NCBI RefSeq assembly: GCF_963855985.1
Contig: NC_087112.1
Location: 7,628,501 to 7,692,500 of the forward strand
Direction: 5' to 3'
DNA: 64,000 nt
From: Ostrinia nubilalis
Lineage: Eukaryota; Arthropoda; Insecta; Lepidoptera; Crambidae
The stretch's first letter is position 1. Every line of letters begins with the position of its first letter. Positions 22,601 to 33,300 of this stretch are shown in pieces. Under the pieces are notes generated by a model. The model was not told the origin of the DNA. It searched no databases and saw only the letters and a program-made list of their open reading frames with translations. The position numbers were made by a program, and so were the translations under genes.

Positions 22601-23804
22601 ATAATAATGTCGGTTACAATATAATGCGTCTACAGTGTAGACTATATTGGCTACTTACTATTTAATTCTCCTACAGATCTCATTTCTGATTCGATTACGT
22701 AAGGAAACGCCGAGCATTATCACACTCCATCGCTGACAAAGCTTAGTGCCCGTTTTCACCATCAATCCCTGATTTTTAAGTGACTCCTATGAATACAAAA
22801 TGCCTGTATTGTGTCACCATAGGGGTCACTTAAAAATTAGGAATTGATGGTGAAAACAGGCATAAGAATCTTATAAATAAGGGACTTCAAAAAAGGCCCA
22901 TGCGCAATGGGAGCAAAGTTTACTAATTTGATTAGGCAAGGCTTTTTACGGTCTTCAAGAAAGTGTCCGATTACTTAGTCCAAACAAATAGACATTTTTG
23001 ATTGATTTTTACATTTTTGAGGAGAAGGTTCCTAATCGTCTGTATTTTCTTTTCCAGCAAGTTCAGTCAAGAAGCCGCGGCCATCTGACCTGGTGGAAGA
23101 CCCAGTCCTACCTCCTCCGCTGCTGACGCCGACACACGAAGTTGCTTTCGCTGACGTCAACGAGATGTGTGACGTAAAGACCGAGGTGCCTGCTGCGATG
23201 GCTAGCACAGGTATGGATAATGGATGAACCATTTCAGACGTTGGCGTAACCTTTTGGGCTAGGGGGAGCCATCTAGCTCAAGGGGGTCAAATAGTATTTT
23301 TAGCTAACTAAAAAGACCGGTCTTCCCTCTTAAACAATTAAGAACTATGACTTTAGACTATTGTCCAACGTTAGACATAAACCTTTACGAAGGAACGCTA
23401 TGAAGTAAATAGGAATGTTGGGGTAAGATTTACCAGCCGGACTAAGATGCGCGCCGTGATAAAATCTTTTAGATGATTTTTGACGACAAATGTAAACAGC
23501 TTATCACGGAGCGCATCCAAGGCCTATTGGTCGTTCTACTCTATGTTTTTGACACGTAGTCTCTATTCAAGAATCAGTCGTTTAACCGACCCGACAAAAT
23601 GATCAGAAAAAAATAATAATACATAATTCAAATAATACCCAGTCTATGTTATGAAACCACAGGGTAAATAATATTTAAATGTTTGTTACAGACACAGAAT
23701 TCGGGCAGCCATTGATGCACGTCAGGCTCAGCGACGACCTAACAGAGCTGATGATCGAAATGGCGGGAGAACCCAAGACAGTGTACCGATACACTGACAG
23801 CTAG
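19601..23804 (+). CDS. THAP domain plus ZZ zinc finger protein
   Basis: Seven exons with consistent phases: 19601-19692, 19873-20042, 20363-20547, 20759-20858, 21479-21685, 23058-23210, 23692-23804; 339 residues. Residues 1-87 form a THAP domain: MVNYCCVSGCSRNSR, TFPKD, CSRH (the C-x2-H pair) and AVPTLCLPP. Residues about 93-140 form a ZZ finger (CNSC, CVSC, CPKC, then HSNH), closest by eye to ZZ domains of the p62/ref(2)P kind. There is no PB1 domain. A basic cluster (RKKKEKAKGQTNGRKR, about 230-246) looks like a nuclear localisation signal, and acidic stretches (YSDESDDD) flank it. THAP domains bind DNA through C2CH zinc; ZZ fingers bind histone tails or N-degrons. A chromatin or transcription role is inferred. 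Poly(A) signals follow at 24048 and 24079. Confidence 0.85.
19873..20042 (+). CDS. THAP-ZZ exon 2 (C-terminal half of THAP)
   Basis: Begins after TTCAG and completes the THAP fold with WLRAVGREDL, VCSRHF and AVPTLCLPP. Donor AG|GTATAC. Confidence 0.85.
20363..20547 (+). CDS. THAP-ZZ exon 3 (ZZ finger)
   Basis: The acceptor TTTTTGCAG precedes VNTIDPEPMQHDDIVCNSC; the exon carries the complete ZZ cysteine/histidine set. Donor GTAGGT. An open frame reaches further upstream, but that part is intron. Confidence 0.85.
20650..20715 (-). mobile_element. RTE-type retrotransposon 3' fragment
   Basis: (CAT)n then GGACGTCCACTGCTGAACAT and GCCTCCCCCAATGA, the reverse complement of the 3' coding end of the elements at 61806-62155 and 31990-32410. 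It lies in intron 3 of the THAP-ZZ gene. Confidence 0.6.
20759..20858 (+). CDS. THAP-ZZ exon 4
   Basis: Acceptor TTTTTCCAG; encodes MIADQLIKKWKRFFKAEH and a cysteine-containing acidic end. Donor G|GTAAAT, phase 1. Confidence 0.75.
21289..21450. mobile_element. Palindromic MITE (AGGCGCACACCGTTGATT family), copy 1
   Basis: Arms GGCGCAGACCATCGATTTTT and its approximate inverse; copy 2 at 35321-35495. Located in intron 4 of the THAP-ZZ gene. Confidence 0.8.
21479..21685 (+). CDS. THAP-ZZ exon 5 (acidic then basic)
   Basis: Acceptor TTGTTTCAG; acidic YSDESDDDVP start, helical middle, lysine-rich end. Donor G|GTTAGT. Confidence 0.8.
21690..22015. repeat. Interspersed repeat in intron 5 of the THAP-ZZ gene
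   Basis: A phrase with GACATGCTCAAAAGGGCAAG and GAAGCTGGTCTTCCGC recurs in part at 58588-58625. Family not named. Confidence 0.4.
22237..22725 (-). mobile_element. RTE-type 3' fragment interrupted by a palindromic insertion
   Basis: Two pieces of the same retrotransposon end (22237-22372 and about 22665-22725, with TCATTTCTGATTCGAT) flank an insertion. That insertion holds a long palindrome at about 22520-22622, whose centre is a perfect 20-base-arm hairpin (AGTATGGCAATTCTGTAGA). Confidence 0.6.
22747..22863. mobile_element. Palindromic MITE (GCCCGTTTTCACCATCAA family), copy 2
   Basis: Same arms as 16259-16382, loop of different sequence. Lies in intron 5 of the THAP-ZZ gene. Confidence 0.85.
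23058..23210 (+). CDS. THAP-ZZ exon 6
   Basis: Acceptor TTTTCCAG; proline-rich VLPPPLLTPTHEV segment. Donor ACAG|GTATGG. Confidence 0.8.
23692..23804 (+). CDS. THAP-ZZ terminal exon 7
   Basis: Acceptor TTGTTACAG; ends KTVYRYTDS then TAG at 23802. The 3' untranslated region runs to the AATAAA signals near 24050-24085. Confidence 0.8.
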
Positions 23805-24047
23805 CAGTAACTTTAGTTCGAGTACACAAACAGATTTGTTGGTGCTGTCATGCCAAAAATACAGGGTGAACGCTTAAAATAAAATCAATAGTTTGGACCA
23901 TGTAAATAATGATCAAAATTATTTACTCTATCCAATATTTTTATCCTTCTAATCTCGACATTATGGTCTATGTAATTTATGTTTATAAACTTAACTTTTT
24001 AAATGTTTTTTTAAATTGTAAATTCAGTAGCACTCAAGTAGGTATTC

Positions 24048-24084
24048 TAATAAACTGTCTTTTTTGTACTAAGAAACAAATAAA
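24048..24084 (+). terminator. Polyadenylation signals of the THAP-ZZ gene
   Basis: AATAAA appears at about 24048 and again near 24079, some 245-275 bases after the stop codon. Confidence 0.6.
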
Positions 24085-24477
24085 ATAGTATTGTTATTGT
24101 TATAATTTATTTATAAGACAGTTTATATTGCTTAGGAATATAGACGACTAATTTTCAAAGCCAAAGTCCCTCCTGATTACACTGCACCCTGTATTATTTG
24201 GCAAATGTACCAAGTTTATTGATTTCTGACCCACTTTGACTCGAACATGCTCGAACCTTGTAATGTTCTCGCATGTTCGTTGCAATTCTATTTTTATTTA
24301 GGTATTGTCAAACTTATGTTGGAGTCTTTGGATATTTTTTACTAACATACTAGCCGGCCTGCTTACAGATTCGTGGTTTATTATTCTGTAAATATTTATG
24401 TAGCTAAGTATGTAGAATCATAGTATGGAAGGGAGTATCAGAATAGTAAGTTTATTGCAATTAAATGTGTGTGCAAC

Positions 24478-25542
24478 GGGTCCATATTGGCTCACCTAAA
24501 GTTATTTACCCGAAATTGTTCTTCCTAACGATTTTAAATCCGAATGATCACTCTTCCTAAAATTTTTCATCCTAAAGTTTTCATTCATACTATTTGTAGT
24601 GCTACCGGCGATGTTCATAACACTCATGTTTCCGAAAATTTTAATTAATAATATCATTTATGTAAATATATTTAAACTCCTACTGTTTTTTATCATAACA
24701 CTTTTATCCCTAAACATTACCATAATATTTTCACTCATACCATAGAATAATAATAAATACTACGTACAGAAGTACGTTCTTCGCGAATAAAACGTAAGGC
24801 CACAGTTCTAACCTAACCTAAACCAATTATAATGAATAGACCGATTCGTTTCTGGAACTTGACTGAATGACTGGAGCGGGACTCTGGCTTCGCTCGCTCG
24901 GCTCGTGCGTTGTGGTCACAGTTCTAACCTAACCTAAACCAATAATTATGAATAGGACCGATTCGTTTCTGGAACTTGACTGAATGACTGGAGCGGGACT
25001 CTGGCTTCGCTCGCTCGGCTCGTGCGTTGTGGTCACAGTTCTAACCTAACCTAAACCAATAATTATGAATAGGACCGATTCGTTTCTGGAACTTGACTGA
25101 ATGACTGGAGCGGGACTCTGGCTTCGCTCGCTCGGCTGGTGCGTTGTGGTCACAGTTCTAACCTAACCTAAACCAATAATTATGAATAGGACCGATTCGT
25201 TTCTGGAACTTGACTGAATGACTGGACCGGGACTCAAGTATACGTGCTAATGCCAACAAACTTGAACTTTAATATATCGTTAAAGAAAGAAATCTAAACA
25301 AAAAAGATATGACTTTGAATAATAGTGTAAAATATGGTTATGTTTAGAAAATCTAGGAGAACAAATAAAAGTGTAATAGATGTTTATTGCTAATGACATT
25401 ATGAAGTTGAATGATTCGGAATTATGAACATTAGAGACAGAGTAGTTAGGAATTGTGATTGTTAGGATGAAAAATTTTAGGATGAACATTTTCGGACTTC
25501 CAATTTTCGGAGTTGAAAATTTAGGTGAACTTTGGCGCACCC
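24478..25542. mobile_element. Foldback-like element with CCTAAA-word arms
   Basis: A 1,065-bp element bounded by the exact 9-bp direct repeat GTGTGCAAC (24469-24477 and 25543-25551). Both ends start GGGT. The left arm repeats a word like CCTAAAATTTTTCATT about every 15-16 bases; the right arm does so in inverted orientation. The core holds four copies of a 117-bp tandem repeat. No protein is encoded. Confidence 0.7.
24801..25235. repeat. 117-bp tandem repeat, about 3.7 copies
   Basis: Copies start at about 24801, 24917, 25034 and 25151 with CACAGTTCTAACCTAACCTA and are nearly identical. Each includes GACTCTGGCTTCGCTCGCTC except the shortened last one. Confidence 0.9.
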
Positions 25543-25716
25543 GTGTGCAACTGCAATTTTGAATAATTAAGTGTAAATATTATGTGAGAAGTTTAATAAA
25601 TGTGTTGCCTATCTATGAATTGTTTTATTATGCCATTTTACTTGTATTTTGATTCTTGTTAAAATGAGTAGGGAATAGACACTTTAAATAAAAGAAATAT
25701 AATTTTAATCACATAT

Positions 25717-25726
25717 TTTATTTATT
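25717..25726 (-). terminator. Polyadenylation signals of Hsp70
   Basis: Two overlapping AATAAA hexamers on the minus strand, about 140-150 bases after the Hsp70 stop codon. Confidence 0.65.
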
Positions 25727-25865
25727 GAGTCCAACAGATGATCACAAGTTACTAACAAACTTAAACATAAATTATCTACTTAAAACAATCAGTCTTAATT
25801 TTTTTGGGAACAAATCAACAAAATTTTTGGGGACTAGATTCTATGGAGTCTTCAAACTTCGTAGC

Positions 25866-27974
25866 TTAGTCCATTTCTTCGATGGTGGGACCGTCGGAGC
25901 CTTGTCGGTAGCCGGGCATTCCTCCTGGCATGCCGCCGCCGAACATTCCTCCCATACCGCCTGGCATGCCTCCCATACCGCCTGGCATGCCTCCCATACC
26001 GCCTGGCATGCCTCCCATACCGCCTGGCATGCCTCCCATACCGCCTGGCATGCCTCCCATACCGCCTGGCATGCCTCCCATGCCTCCAGGCATACCTCCT
26101 GGCATGCCACCAGCGCCGCCGGGCATTCCACCACCTTGTGCTTGCCCGCCGCCGTGCATCTTAGTCATGAGCGGCTGGCACACGTTCTGGACCTCCTTCA
26201 GTCGATGCTCGTACTCCTCACGCTCGGCTAGCGCGTTGTTGTCCAGCCAGCGCAGGGTCTCTTCGCACTCCCGGCGACCCGTATCCTTGTCTTGCTCGCT
26301 CAGCTTGTCACCCGCCTCGTCTAGTGCTTGTTTCACTCCGAACACGTAGGCTTCCAACTTATTCCGAGCAGCCACGCGCTCCCGCTGACGATCATCTTCT
26401 TCCTTGTACTTCTCCGCGTCCGCGAGCATTCTATCGATCTCCGCCTGCGACAACCTGCCCCTATCATTCTTGATGACAATCTTCTCGCTTCGTCCGGTGC
26501 TATTCTCCTTCGCTGACACGTTCAGAATGCCGTTCGCGTCCAAGTCGAAGGTGACGTCGATCTTCGGCACGCCGCGCGGCGCCGGCGGAATCCCGGTCAA
26601 GTTGAACGTGCCCAGCAAGTTGTTGTCCTTCGTCATCGCTCGCTCGCCTTCGTAAACCTGAATGGTTACAGCTGGCTGGTTGTCCGAATACGTCGTGAAG
26701 GTCTGAGCCTGGCGGCAGGGAATCTTCGAGTTGCGTTCGATGATCTTGGTCATCACACCTCCGGCAGTCTCGATGCCCAGCGACAGTGGCGACACGTCGA
26801 CTAAAAGGACGTCTTGAATGCGAGTGTCGGTGTTTCCACTCAAGATGGCCGCCTGAACTGCAGCTCCGTATGCGACGGCCTCGTCCGGGTTGATCGACAA
26901 GTTCAGTTTCTTGCCACAGAAGAGGGTTTGCAAGAGGTTTTGGATCTTCGGTATACGTGTCGATCCTCCGACGAGAACCACGTCGTGTATCTGGCTTTTG
27001 TCCATCTTCGCGTCGCGGAGGGCCTTCTCCACGGGCTCCAGCGTCGACCGGAACAAGTCTGAGCATAGCTCTTCGAAGCGCGCGCGGGACACTCGGGTGT
27101 AGAAGTCGATGCCTTCGTACAGGGCGTCGATTTCAACCGTGGCTTCAGTGCTAGATGAGAGCGTTCTCTTGGCACGCTCAGCCGCAGTTCGCAGCCGGCG
27201 CAGCGCTCGCGGGTTGCTTCGCAGATCTTTCTTGTATTTTCTCTTGAATTCCTCCGCGAGATGGTTGACCAGCCGGTTATCGAAGTCTTCCCCGCCGAGG
27301 TGCGTGTCGCCGGCCGTCGCCCGCACTTCGAATAGCGAACCTTCGTCGATTGTGAGGATCGAGACGTCGAAGGTTCCACCGCCGAGGTCGAAGATGAGCA
27401 CGTTGCGTTCCCCTTTCAAGTTCTTGTCGAGACCGTACGCCAGGGCGGCGGCGGTCGGCTCGTTGATGATTCGCAACACGTTGAGGCCGGCGATGGCTCC
27501 CGCGTCCTTGGTGGCTTGCCTTTGCGCGTCGTTGAAGTACGCCGGCACTGTGATCACCGCGTCGCGCACTGTCGATCCGAGGTACGCCTCCGCCGTCTCC
27601 TTCATTTTCGTCAGAACCATACTGCTAACTTCTTCGGGTGCGAAGCGTTTCGTCTCGCCTTTGTATTCGACTTGGATCTTGGGCTTGCCGCAGTCGTTGA
27701 TCACTTTGAAGGGCCAGTGTTTCATATCTGCCTGGATCTTCGGGTCGTCGAACTTGCGGCCGATGAGACGTTTCGCGTCGAAGACTGTGTTGTTGGGGTT
27801 GAGAGCTACCTGGTTCTTTGCCGCATCGCCGATCAGTCGCTCGGTGTCCGTAAACGCGACGTATGAGGGTGTCGTCCTGTTTCCTTGGTCGTTGGCGATA
27901 ATCTCCACATTTCCGTGCTGCCAAACTCCAACACACGAGTAGGTAGTTCCGAGATCAATTCCAACAGCTGGCAT
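25866..27974 (-). CDS. Hsp70: Heat-shock protein 70 (inducible type)
   Basis: Intronless, 702 residues, longer than the 630-655 usual for insect inducible Hsp70. All three family signatures are present: [12 protein letters not shown] near residue 5, [10 protein letters not shown] near 196, and [11 protein letters not shown] near 331. The nucleotide-binding domain (about 1-380) and substrate-binding domain (about 390-505, with [16 protein letters not shown]) are intact. The extra length is a glycine/methionine/proline tail (about 610-685), built on six perfect 21-bp repeats. The last four residues are EEMD, not the canonical EEVD that binds TPR co-chaperones. The protein is an ATP-driven cytosolic/nuclear chaperone. 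Lack of introns and the heat-shock promoter fit stress induction. It is divergent to the large gene starting at 28564. Confidence 0.97.
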   Translation of the reverse strand: MPAVGIDLGTTYSCVGVWQHGNVEIIANDQGNRTTPSYVAFTDTERLIGDAAKNQVALNPNNTVFDAKRLIGRKFDDPKIQADMKHWPFKVINDCGKPKIQVEYKGETKRFAPEEVSSMVLTKMKETAEAYLGSTVRDAVITVPAYFNDAQRQATKDAGAIAGLNVLRIINEPTAAALAYGLDKNLKGERNVLIFDLGGGTFDVSILTIDEGSLFEVRATAGDTHLGGEDFDNRLVNHLAEEFKRKYKKDLRSNPRALRRLRTAAERAKRTLSSSTEATVEIDALYEGIDFYTRVSRARFEELCSDLFRSTLEPVEKALRDAKMDKSQIHDVVLVGGSTRIPKIQNLLQTLFCGKKLNLSINPDEAVAYGAAVQAAILSGNTDTRIQDVLLVDVSPLSLGIETAGGVMTKIIERNSKIPCRQAQTFTTYSDNQPAVTIQVYEGERAMTKDNNLLGTFNLTGIPPAPRGVPKIDVTFDLDANGILNVSAKENSTGRSEKIVIKNDRGRLSQAEIDRMLADAEKYKEEDDRQRERVAARNKLEAYVFGVKQALDEAGDKLSEQDKDTGRRECEETLRWLDNNALAEREEYEHRLKEVQNVCQPLMTKMHGGGQAQGGGMPGGAGGMPGGMPGGMGGMPGGMGGMPGGMGGMPGGMGGMPGGMGGMPGGMGGMPGGMGGMFGGGMPGGMPGYRQGSDGPTIEEMD
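25948..26073 (-). repeat. Six perfect 21-bp repeats in the Hsp70 C-terminal tail
   Basis: Unit CCTCCCATACCGCCTGGCAT plus G on the plus strand, encoding GMPGGMG on the coding strand. Perfect identity implies recent expansion; degenerate copies flank it. Confidence 0.95.
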
Positions 27975-28563
27975 TTTTCTTGAAGCACAATAGATTTCTT
28001 CTCTTCACAATAAAATTCACTTCGAACTTGTTGTCGTAGTACAGTGGTTTCCCACTCTCCTTCTTTTCGCTCCGTTTGCTTTGTGTTTACAAATAAGACT
28101 GAATTCTCGCGCCCTTCCTTCCGTTTATATACCCAACGCAGCCGGCCAATCACGGCCCAGTATTTTCGCCAAAGTTCAAGAACACGAATCGAGAATATTC
28201 TAGTCCCTGCCAATCAGGGAGAGTCTCGATCGTTCTCGATAAAAAAGACAGAGACAAGCTTACGTGTTAGATAGAGATAGAAGTATAATGCAAGAAAGAG
28301 AGGCTACTGCTAAACAGAGATAGATACAAACTTTTTTTGTATGTTGTCAGCTTTGGGATCAAATGTTTTAGCCAAGTTTCATAGACAATTTTTCTAGTGA
28401 CAGACAGTCGTTAAAATAAGCAGCCATCTTTAGTAAAAAAATAATGGTTGATTGATTGATTGTCAAAAAATAAAAAAAATATTATTTTACTTCATTTACC
28501 AAGCATTACACGCCGAAATGTGGAAATTAGACTAAAAATAATTGAATTTGAATCAATTCTAAA
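27975..28563. promoter_or_regulatory. Shared divergent intergenic region of Hsp70 and the large gene
   Basis: Only 589 bases separate the two start codons, including the Hsp70 leader of about 110-150 bases. No TATA box is evident on the plus strand, so the large gene probably has a TATA-less promoter. Confidence 0.6.
28124..28200 (-). promoter_or_regulatory. Hsp70 heat-shock promoter
   Basis: On the minus strand TATATAAA lies at 28124-28131. Upstream are TTCAAGAA (28175-28182) and GAATATTC (28193-28200), both matching inverted GAA units two bases apart. An ATTGG (inverted CCAAT) box lies near 28147 on this strand. Confidence 0.8.
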
Positions 28564-28659
28564 ATGGCTTCTGGTAGGCCAAGAGTGTCGGCCCATGGCG
28601 ATTCCATGAACTCCGACGATCTTGTCCCGCCGGGAACCACAGGCATGGAGCAGGATACA
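28564..28659 (+). CDS. Large gene exon 1
   Basis: AAAATGG start context; 32 codons beginning MASGRPRVSAHGDSMNSDDL. Donor ACA|GTAAGT, phase 0. Confidence 0.8.
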
Positions 28660-30332
28660 GTAAGTAGCTTCTCAGCTTCTTTGAGAGATATACAGATACT
28701 GCAACTTGATGTAGACTATCATTATTTTAACTATGTGTAGGCACACTGGTGGCAGGATATTCGCACTTATCCTGTCTCTGTGCTGTGTTACTTGATGTTG
28801 TATGGCTGCATGTCTTCATTAAATCAGTAAACACTACTCAAGTACTTATATTTTCAAGATCGAAACTTCACAATTTTGCATAATCATTTGGTAAATTATA
28901 TGCTTAGTGGATAAACATTTCGGGAAATGTAGATAGCACATTAGAACTGACTTTTACAAGTTACTATTAGTCATTATTTTTCAATAGCAATTCTTTTGCC
29001 GTTACAGTCTTCACTGACCGTGCCCAGAGTAGTCAAACTGTCCAAGAAAGGCATCGAAAATGCCAAGAAGAGACTACGGGCGTTCTCCATTCAAAAGAAG
29101 ACGCCAATCACGCCTATTGTAGTACCAAAACCCGTTAACACTGGAAGTATGTATAAAATTAATTACAACTATCTATTAATCTTAATTTTAGGCCTTACAG
29201 ATTTTGAATAACTTTATTATCAGCTTGTACGGCTGCAAAATTCCTTAGATGGAATTTTGTTGCGATATTTTAAATTGTACGGATAGTTAATTTTAAAACG
29301 TGTTTCACATTAATCAATGAATGAACTTTTCTTTCATGCTATCTGGGTGTACACGTAAAGACCAAATCCAAGGTACTTTTAACATTTTGACAACATGCAT
29401 AATAATTAACTTTCATTTCATTATGACTGCTTTTGGTATCCATTTGCATGACTTGTTATAAACAATTATAAATCCTTAAAGCAGTATTTTAGTATAAAAG
29501 AACTTTATAAATAAGAAATCAGGATGTCTACTGTCTGACTAACTAAACATCACATTAATCATGTCTAAATTGAAAATTTATAATTTCATCATCTGTCTAA
29601 TTGTATGCATGTTATGTTTAATTTAAAAACACCTTTTTAGATGACATGCATAGTATTTGCATAGTTCATTCTTCAAAATCATCAATACATGTCAACACTT
29701 ATAATATTGCACTATTTTATTAAATTATGTATTAAATAGTTCCATAATACCTTTCTACTATAACTAACTTTAAAATAATGTTTCTTTGTATAGACTCTCA
29801 TCATCTAACATCTGTTCTTGTACTTTCCAGGCACTACAGTGTTGATCGGCAAGCTGAGCAGTGTCCGAACCACCCCGAAGCCAGACGTGGAGCCCGACAA
29901 GAAGCCGCCCAGGCCGCCCAAGCCCGGGGCCAGTAAGAAAAATTTTCAAGGTTATTTGGCTTCAGTATCAAATATTTTTTTTAGTCTTTTAATTTGCACA
30001 TTTTTATTTGTCTTGTGTATGCTGTACAAGTAGATAAATCTTTTATTCTGCTTGCTTAATGGTTTCACCATATTAAAATAATTATGTACAATTTTAATTG
30101 TTGTCGAAAATAATAAAAATATCAAAATCTTAATACCATTAATTAATAAAATGGTGATACTGTTAGTCTTTTTTTGTCTATATGTTACGGTTAACGTGAT
30201 AAATTGAAAATTATCTATACTTATAATAAATCTGTAGAGAGGTCAATTCTGTACATGAAATATATTTTCAAAATAACTATCAGGGGGTGATTAGTGATCG
30301 ATACTTATGCCAAAAATGCAATCAGTAAATTT

Positions 30333-30381
<49 letters not shown>

Positions 30382-33300
30382 ATGTTCCTTATAGAAACAA
30401 AAACTACTCGACGGATTTTAACGAAACTTGGTACAATTATTCTTCATACTCCTGGGCAGGTTATAGAATACTTAGGAATTCCCACGGGAACGGGCATTAG
30501 CGGGAAAATCCTTTTGTATGAAAAATCTAAACCGCTTAAGTTAGACGCTTGAAATTTGGCAAGCAGGTACCTTAGTAAACTTAAAGCTTAGTTATAACAG
30601 GATATTGCAAAATTCCTACGGGAACGGGAATTAGCGAGAAAAAACATTTGTATGAAAAAATCTAAGCCACGTAAGATAGACGCTTGAAATTTGGCATGCA
30701 GGTACCTTAGTAAATTTAAAGCTTAGTTACAACAGGATATTGCAAAATTCTCACGGGAACGGGAGTTAGCGGGAAAAAACATTTGTATGAAAAAATCTAA
30801 ACCGCGTAAGATAGATGAAGGGGGTAAAACGGGATCCACGCGTACGAAGTCGCGGGCGGCCGCTAGTTAATAATAACCGGTTATTATGAATAATTATTCA
30901 CATTAAATTAATCACATTTAACAATTATTATTTAATAATTAAACCTTAGTACTAACAAATTTCATAAAAGAGAACAATATCTTGTGTACGTGCTCGTGTA
31001 CAGCCAAACTTTCAAACGTTTTGATATCATATATTAATATAATTTGACATAATGAGTTTGGAATGTTTCTTGCATAATATTACTTTTCCATGATGCCTAA
31101 CATAATGTAGTGAAAAATGGGTTAAGGTGCGGCGCACAGTAGTTTGATTTTAAAAATAGGTGGACATACGATCGAAAGTCATAATTTTACCGAAACAAAA
31201 ATTGTTTTGGATAGCATTTTGAATGCTGATCAACATTTGTCATTATACATTTTTCGATAAAACGAGCCCTTCATGCTTAAAAAAAATATGACAAGAAAAT
31301 TTGTATGGAGAAAAATCTTTTTTTTTTTTTTCTGGCTACTGTTGCAAACTGTAGCGGTCAAACCTTATGTAGTCGTAAGTACCTATGGTGCCGAATATTA
31401 CTACATAAATACTTTTTGCGGGCACGCGCGGCGAAGCGAGTAATGGACATGCAAAATTTTAAATATTTTTATTTATGGATTATTGATTTTAATGCACTTG
31501 AAGTAATTATTAATAGAAAAATATACTTAGTCTAACTTACTACAGCCCCCTATTACCTCATTTCACGCCAAAACCTTTCAAACTAGAACCTACGTTTGTA
31601 GGTACTAGGTAGCCTAAGTCGATCATTGACAATAAAATATTCACTACTGGTCTACTGGTTATGGTGTAAGGTAGATTAGGTAGATATCTACCCTTTACCT
31701 AGCTATATACCTACTTCTTGGCACTTATAATACCGACAGACATGATTAAATAAGTCTTCAAGCAAGAACCCTTGACTTTAATGGTTATGAAAAATATTTT
31801 TACTTTCTAGAGTAGTCCTGAATAGATCCCTTAAATCATTTTGACTGACATAATCGATTACAGTAGGTAGTGGGTTCAGTAACAGTTTCAACCCATATAG
31901 TAAACAATACATTTTTTGGCTCTTTATTCAAGTTCGTCGAATAATTCCATCATAAATGGGAATATCCGTAACCCTCCTCCACACATTATTCATCATCCAT
32001 CATCATTTCAACCATAAGACGTCCACTGCTGAACATATGCCTCCCCCAATGATTTCCACAATGGCCGCTTGGTGGTGGCCTGCATCTAGGGCCTTCCTGC
32101 TACTGTGGTCGTCGATCCACCTTGTGGGTGGACGTCCTACGCTGCGCTTTCCGGTACGTGGCCTCCAGAACCTTGCTGCCCCATCGGCCATTACTTCTGC
32201 GTATTATGCCACTTTAGCTTGCTAATCCGTTGGGCTATGTCAGCGACTTTAGTTCGTTTATGGATCTTCTCCTCATTTCTGATTCGATCTCGTAAATAAA
32301 CATCGAACAATCTCTCCATAGCACGTTGTGCAATTTTGAGCTTATTTATAAGGCCTATATTGAGAGGTCACGTTTCCGAGCCGTATTGCAGATCCATTAT
32401 GTTCACATCTACCTATAGTTTTATATGCCAACTAAATAACGTACACAAAAACTGCTGATACATGATGCAGATAATGTGATAACATTTTTGTGTACTGCAT
32501 AACTGCCTATTGGATTCTTTCGGAAAAATTAAGTATGTGAGTGACTTTGATTATTTTGAACACTCTGTTCAAGATAAGTGAATTAGGCTAAAATATCTTT
32601 TTTGATTGTTTTTCGAACGAAGATAATAATTGAAGACATGAATGGAAGTAGGTGATTAATGTCGGATTTCAGATTTTTCTCAGTTTGATGATTGGATAAA
32701 GATGTTATATTTCAAACCTTATGTTTGAAAAGAAGGTGACCTACTTGATGAAGGTGTTATGTACGTTATCTTTTTAAAAAGGAAAAGGAACTCACACCTC
32801 TTTAAAGAAGCCAAAAAAACGAATATTTTTGCGAAAGTACAAGACTATTCAACAGAAGAACTGGAAATTATTACAGTTCTATCAAAATTGAAACTATCTC
32901 GCTACCTACTGTAATCAATTATGACAGTCAAAATGATTTAAGGATCTATTCAGGACTACTCTAGAAAGTAAAAAAAATCTTTCATAACCATTGAAGTCAA
33001 GGGTTCTTGCTTGAAGACTTATTTAATCATGTCTGTCGGTATTATAAGTGCCAAGAAGTAGGTATATAGCTAGGTAAAGGGTAGATATCTACCTAATCTA
33101 CCTTACACCATAACCAGTAGACCAGTAGTGAATATTTTATTGTCAATGATCGACTTAGGCTACCTAGTACGTACAAACGTAGTTTCTAGTTTGAAAGGTT
33201 TTGGCGTGAAATGAGGTAATAGGGGGCTGTAGTAAGTTAGACTAAGTATATTTTTCTATTAATAATTACTTTAAGTGCATTAAAATCAATAATCCATAAA

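Noticed and set aside
24814..25170. Telomeric TTAGG repeats
   Set aside because: Only two to three units per 117-bp repeat; not an array.
25725..26349. Plus-strand open frames rich in PPIPPGM or HTAWHAS repeats
   Set aside because: They read the antisense of the 21-bp Hsp70 tail repeat in other frames.
27109..27942. 277-codon plus-strand open frame opposite Hsp70
   Set aside because: Shadow of the GC-biased Hsp70 codons on the other strand; no motif, and Hsp70 is unmistakable.
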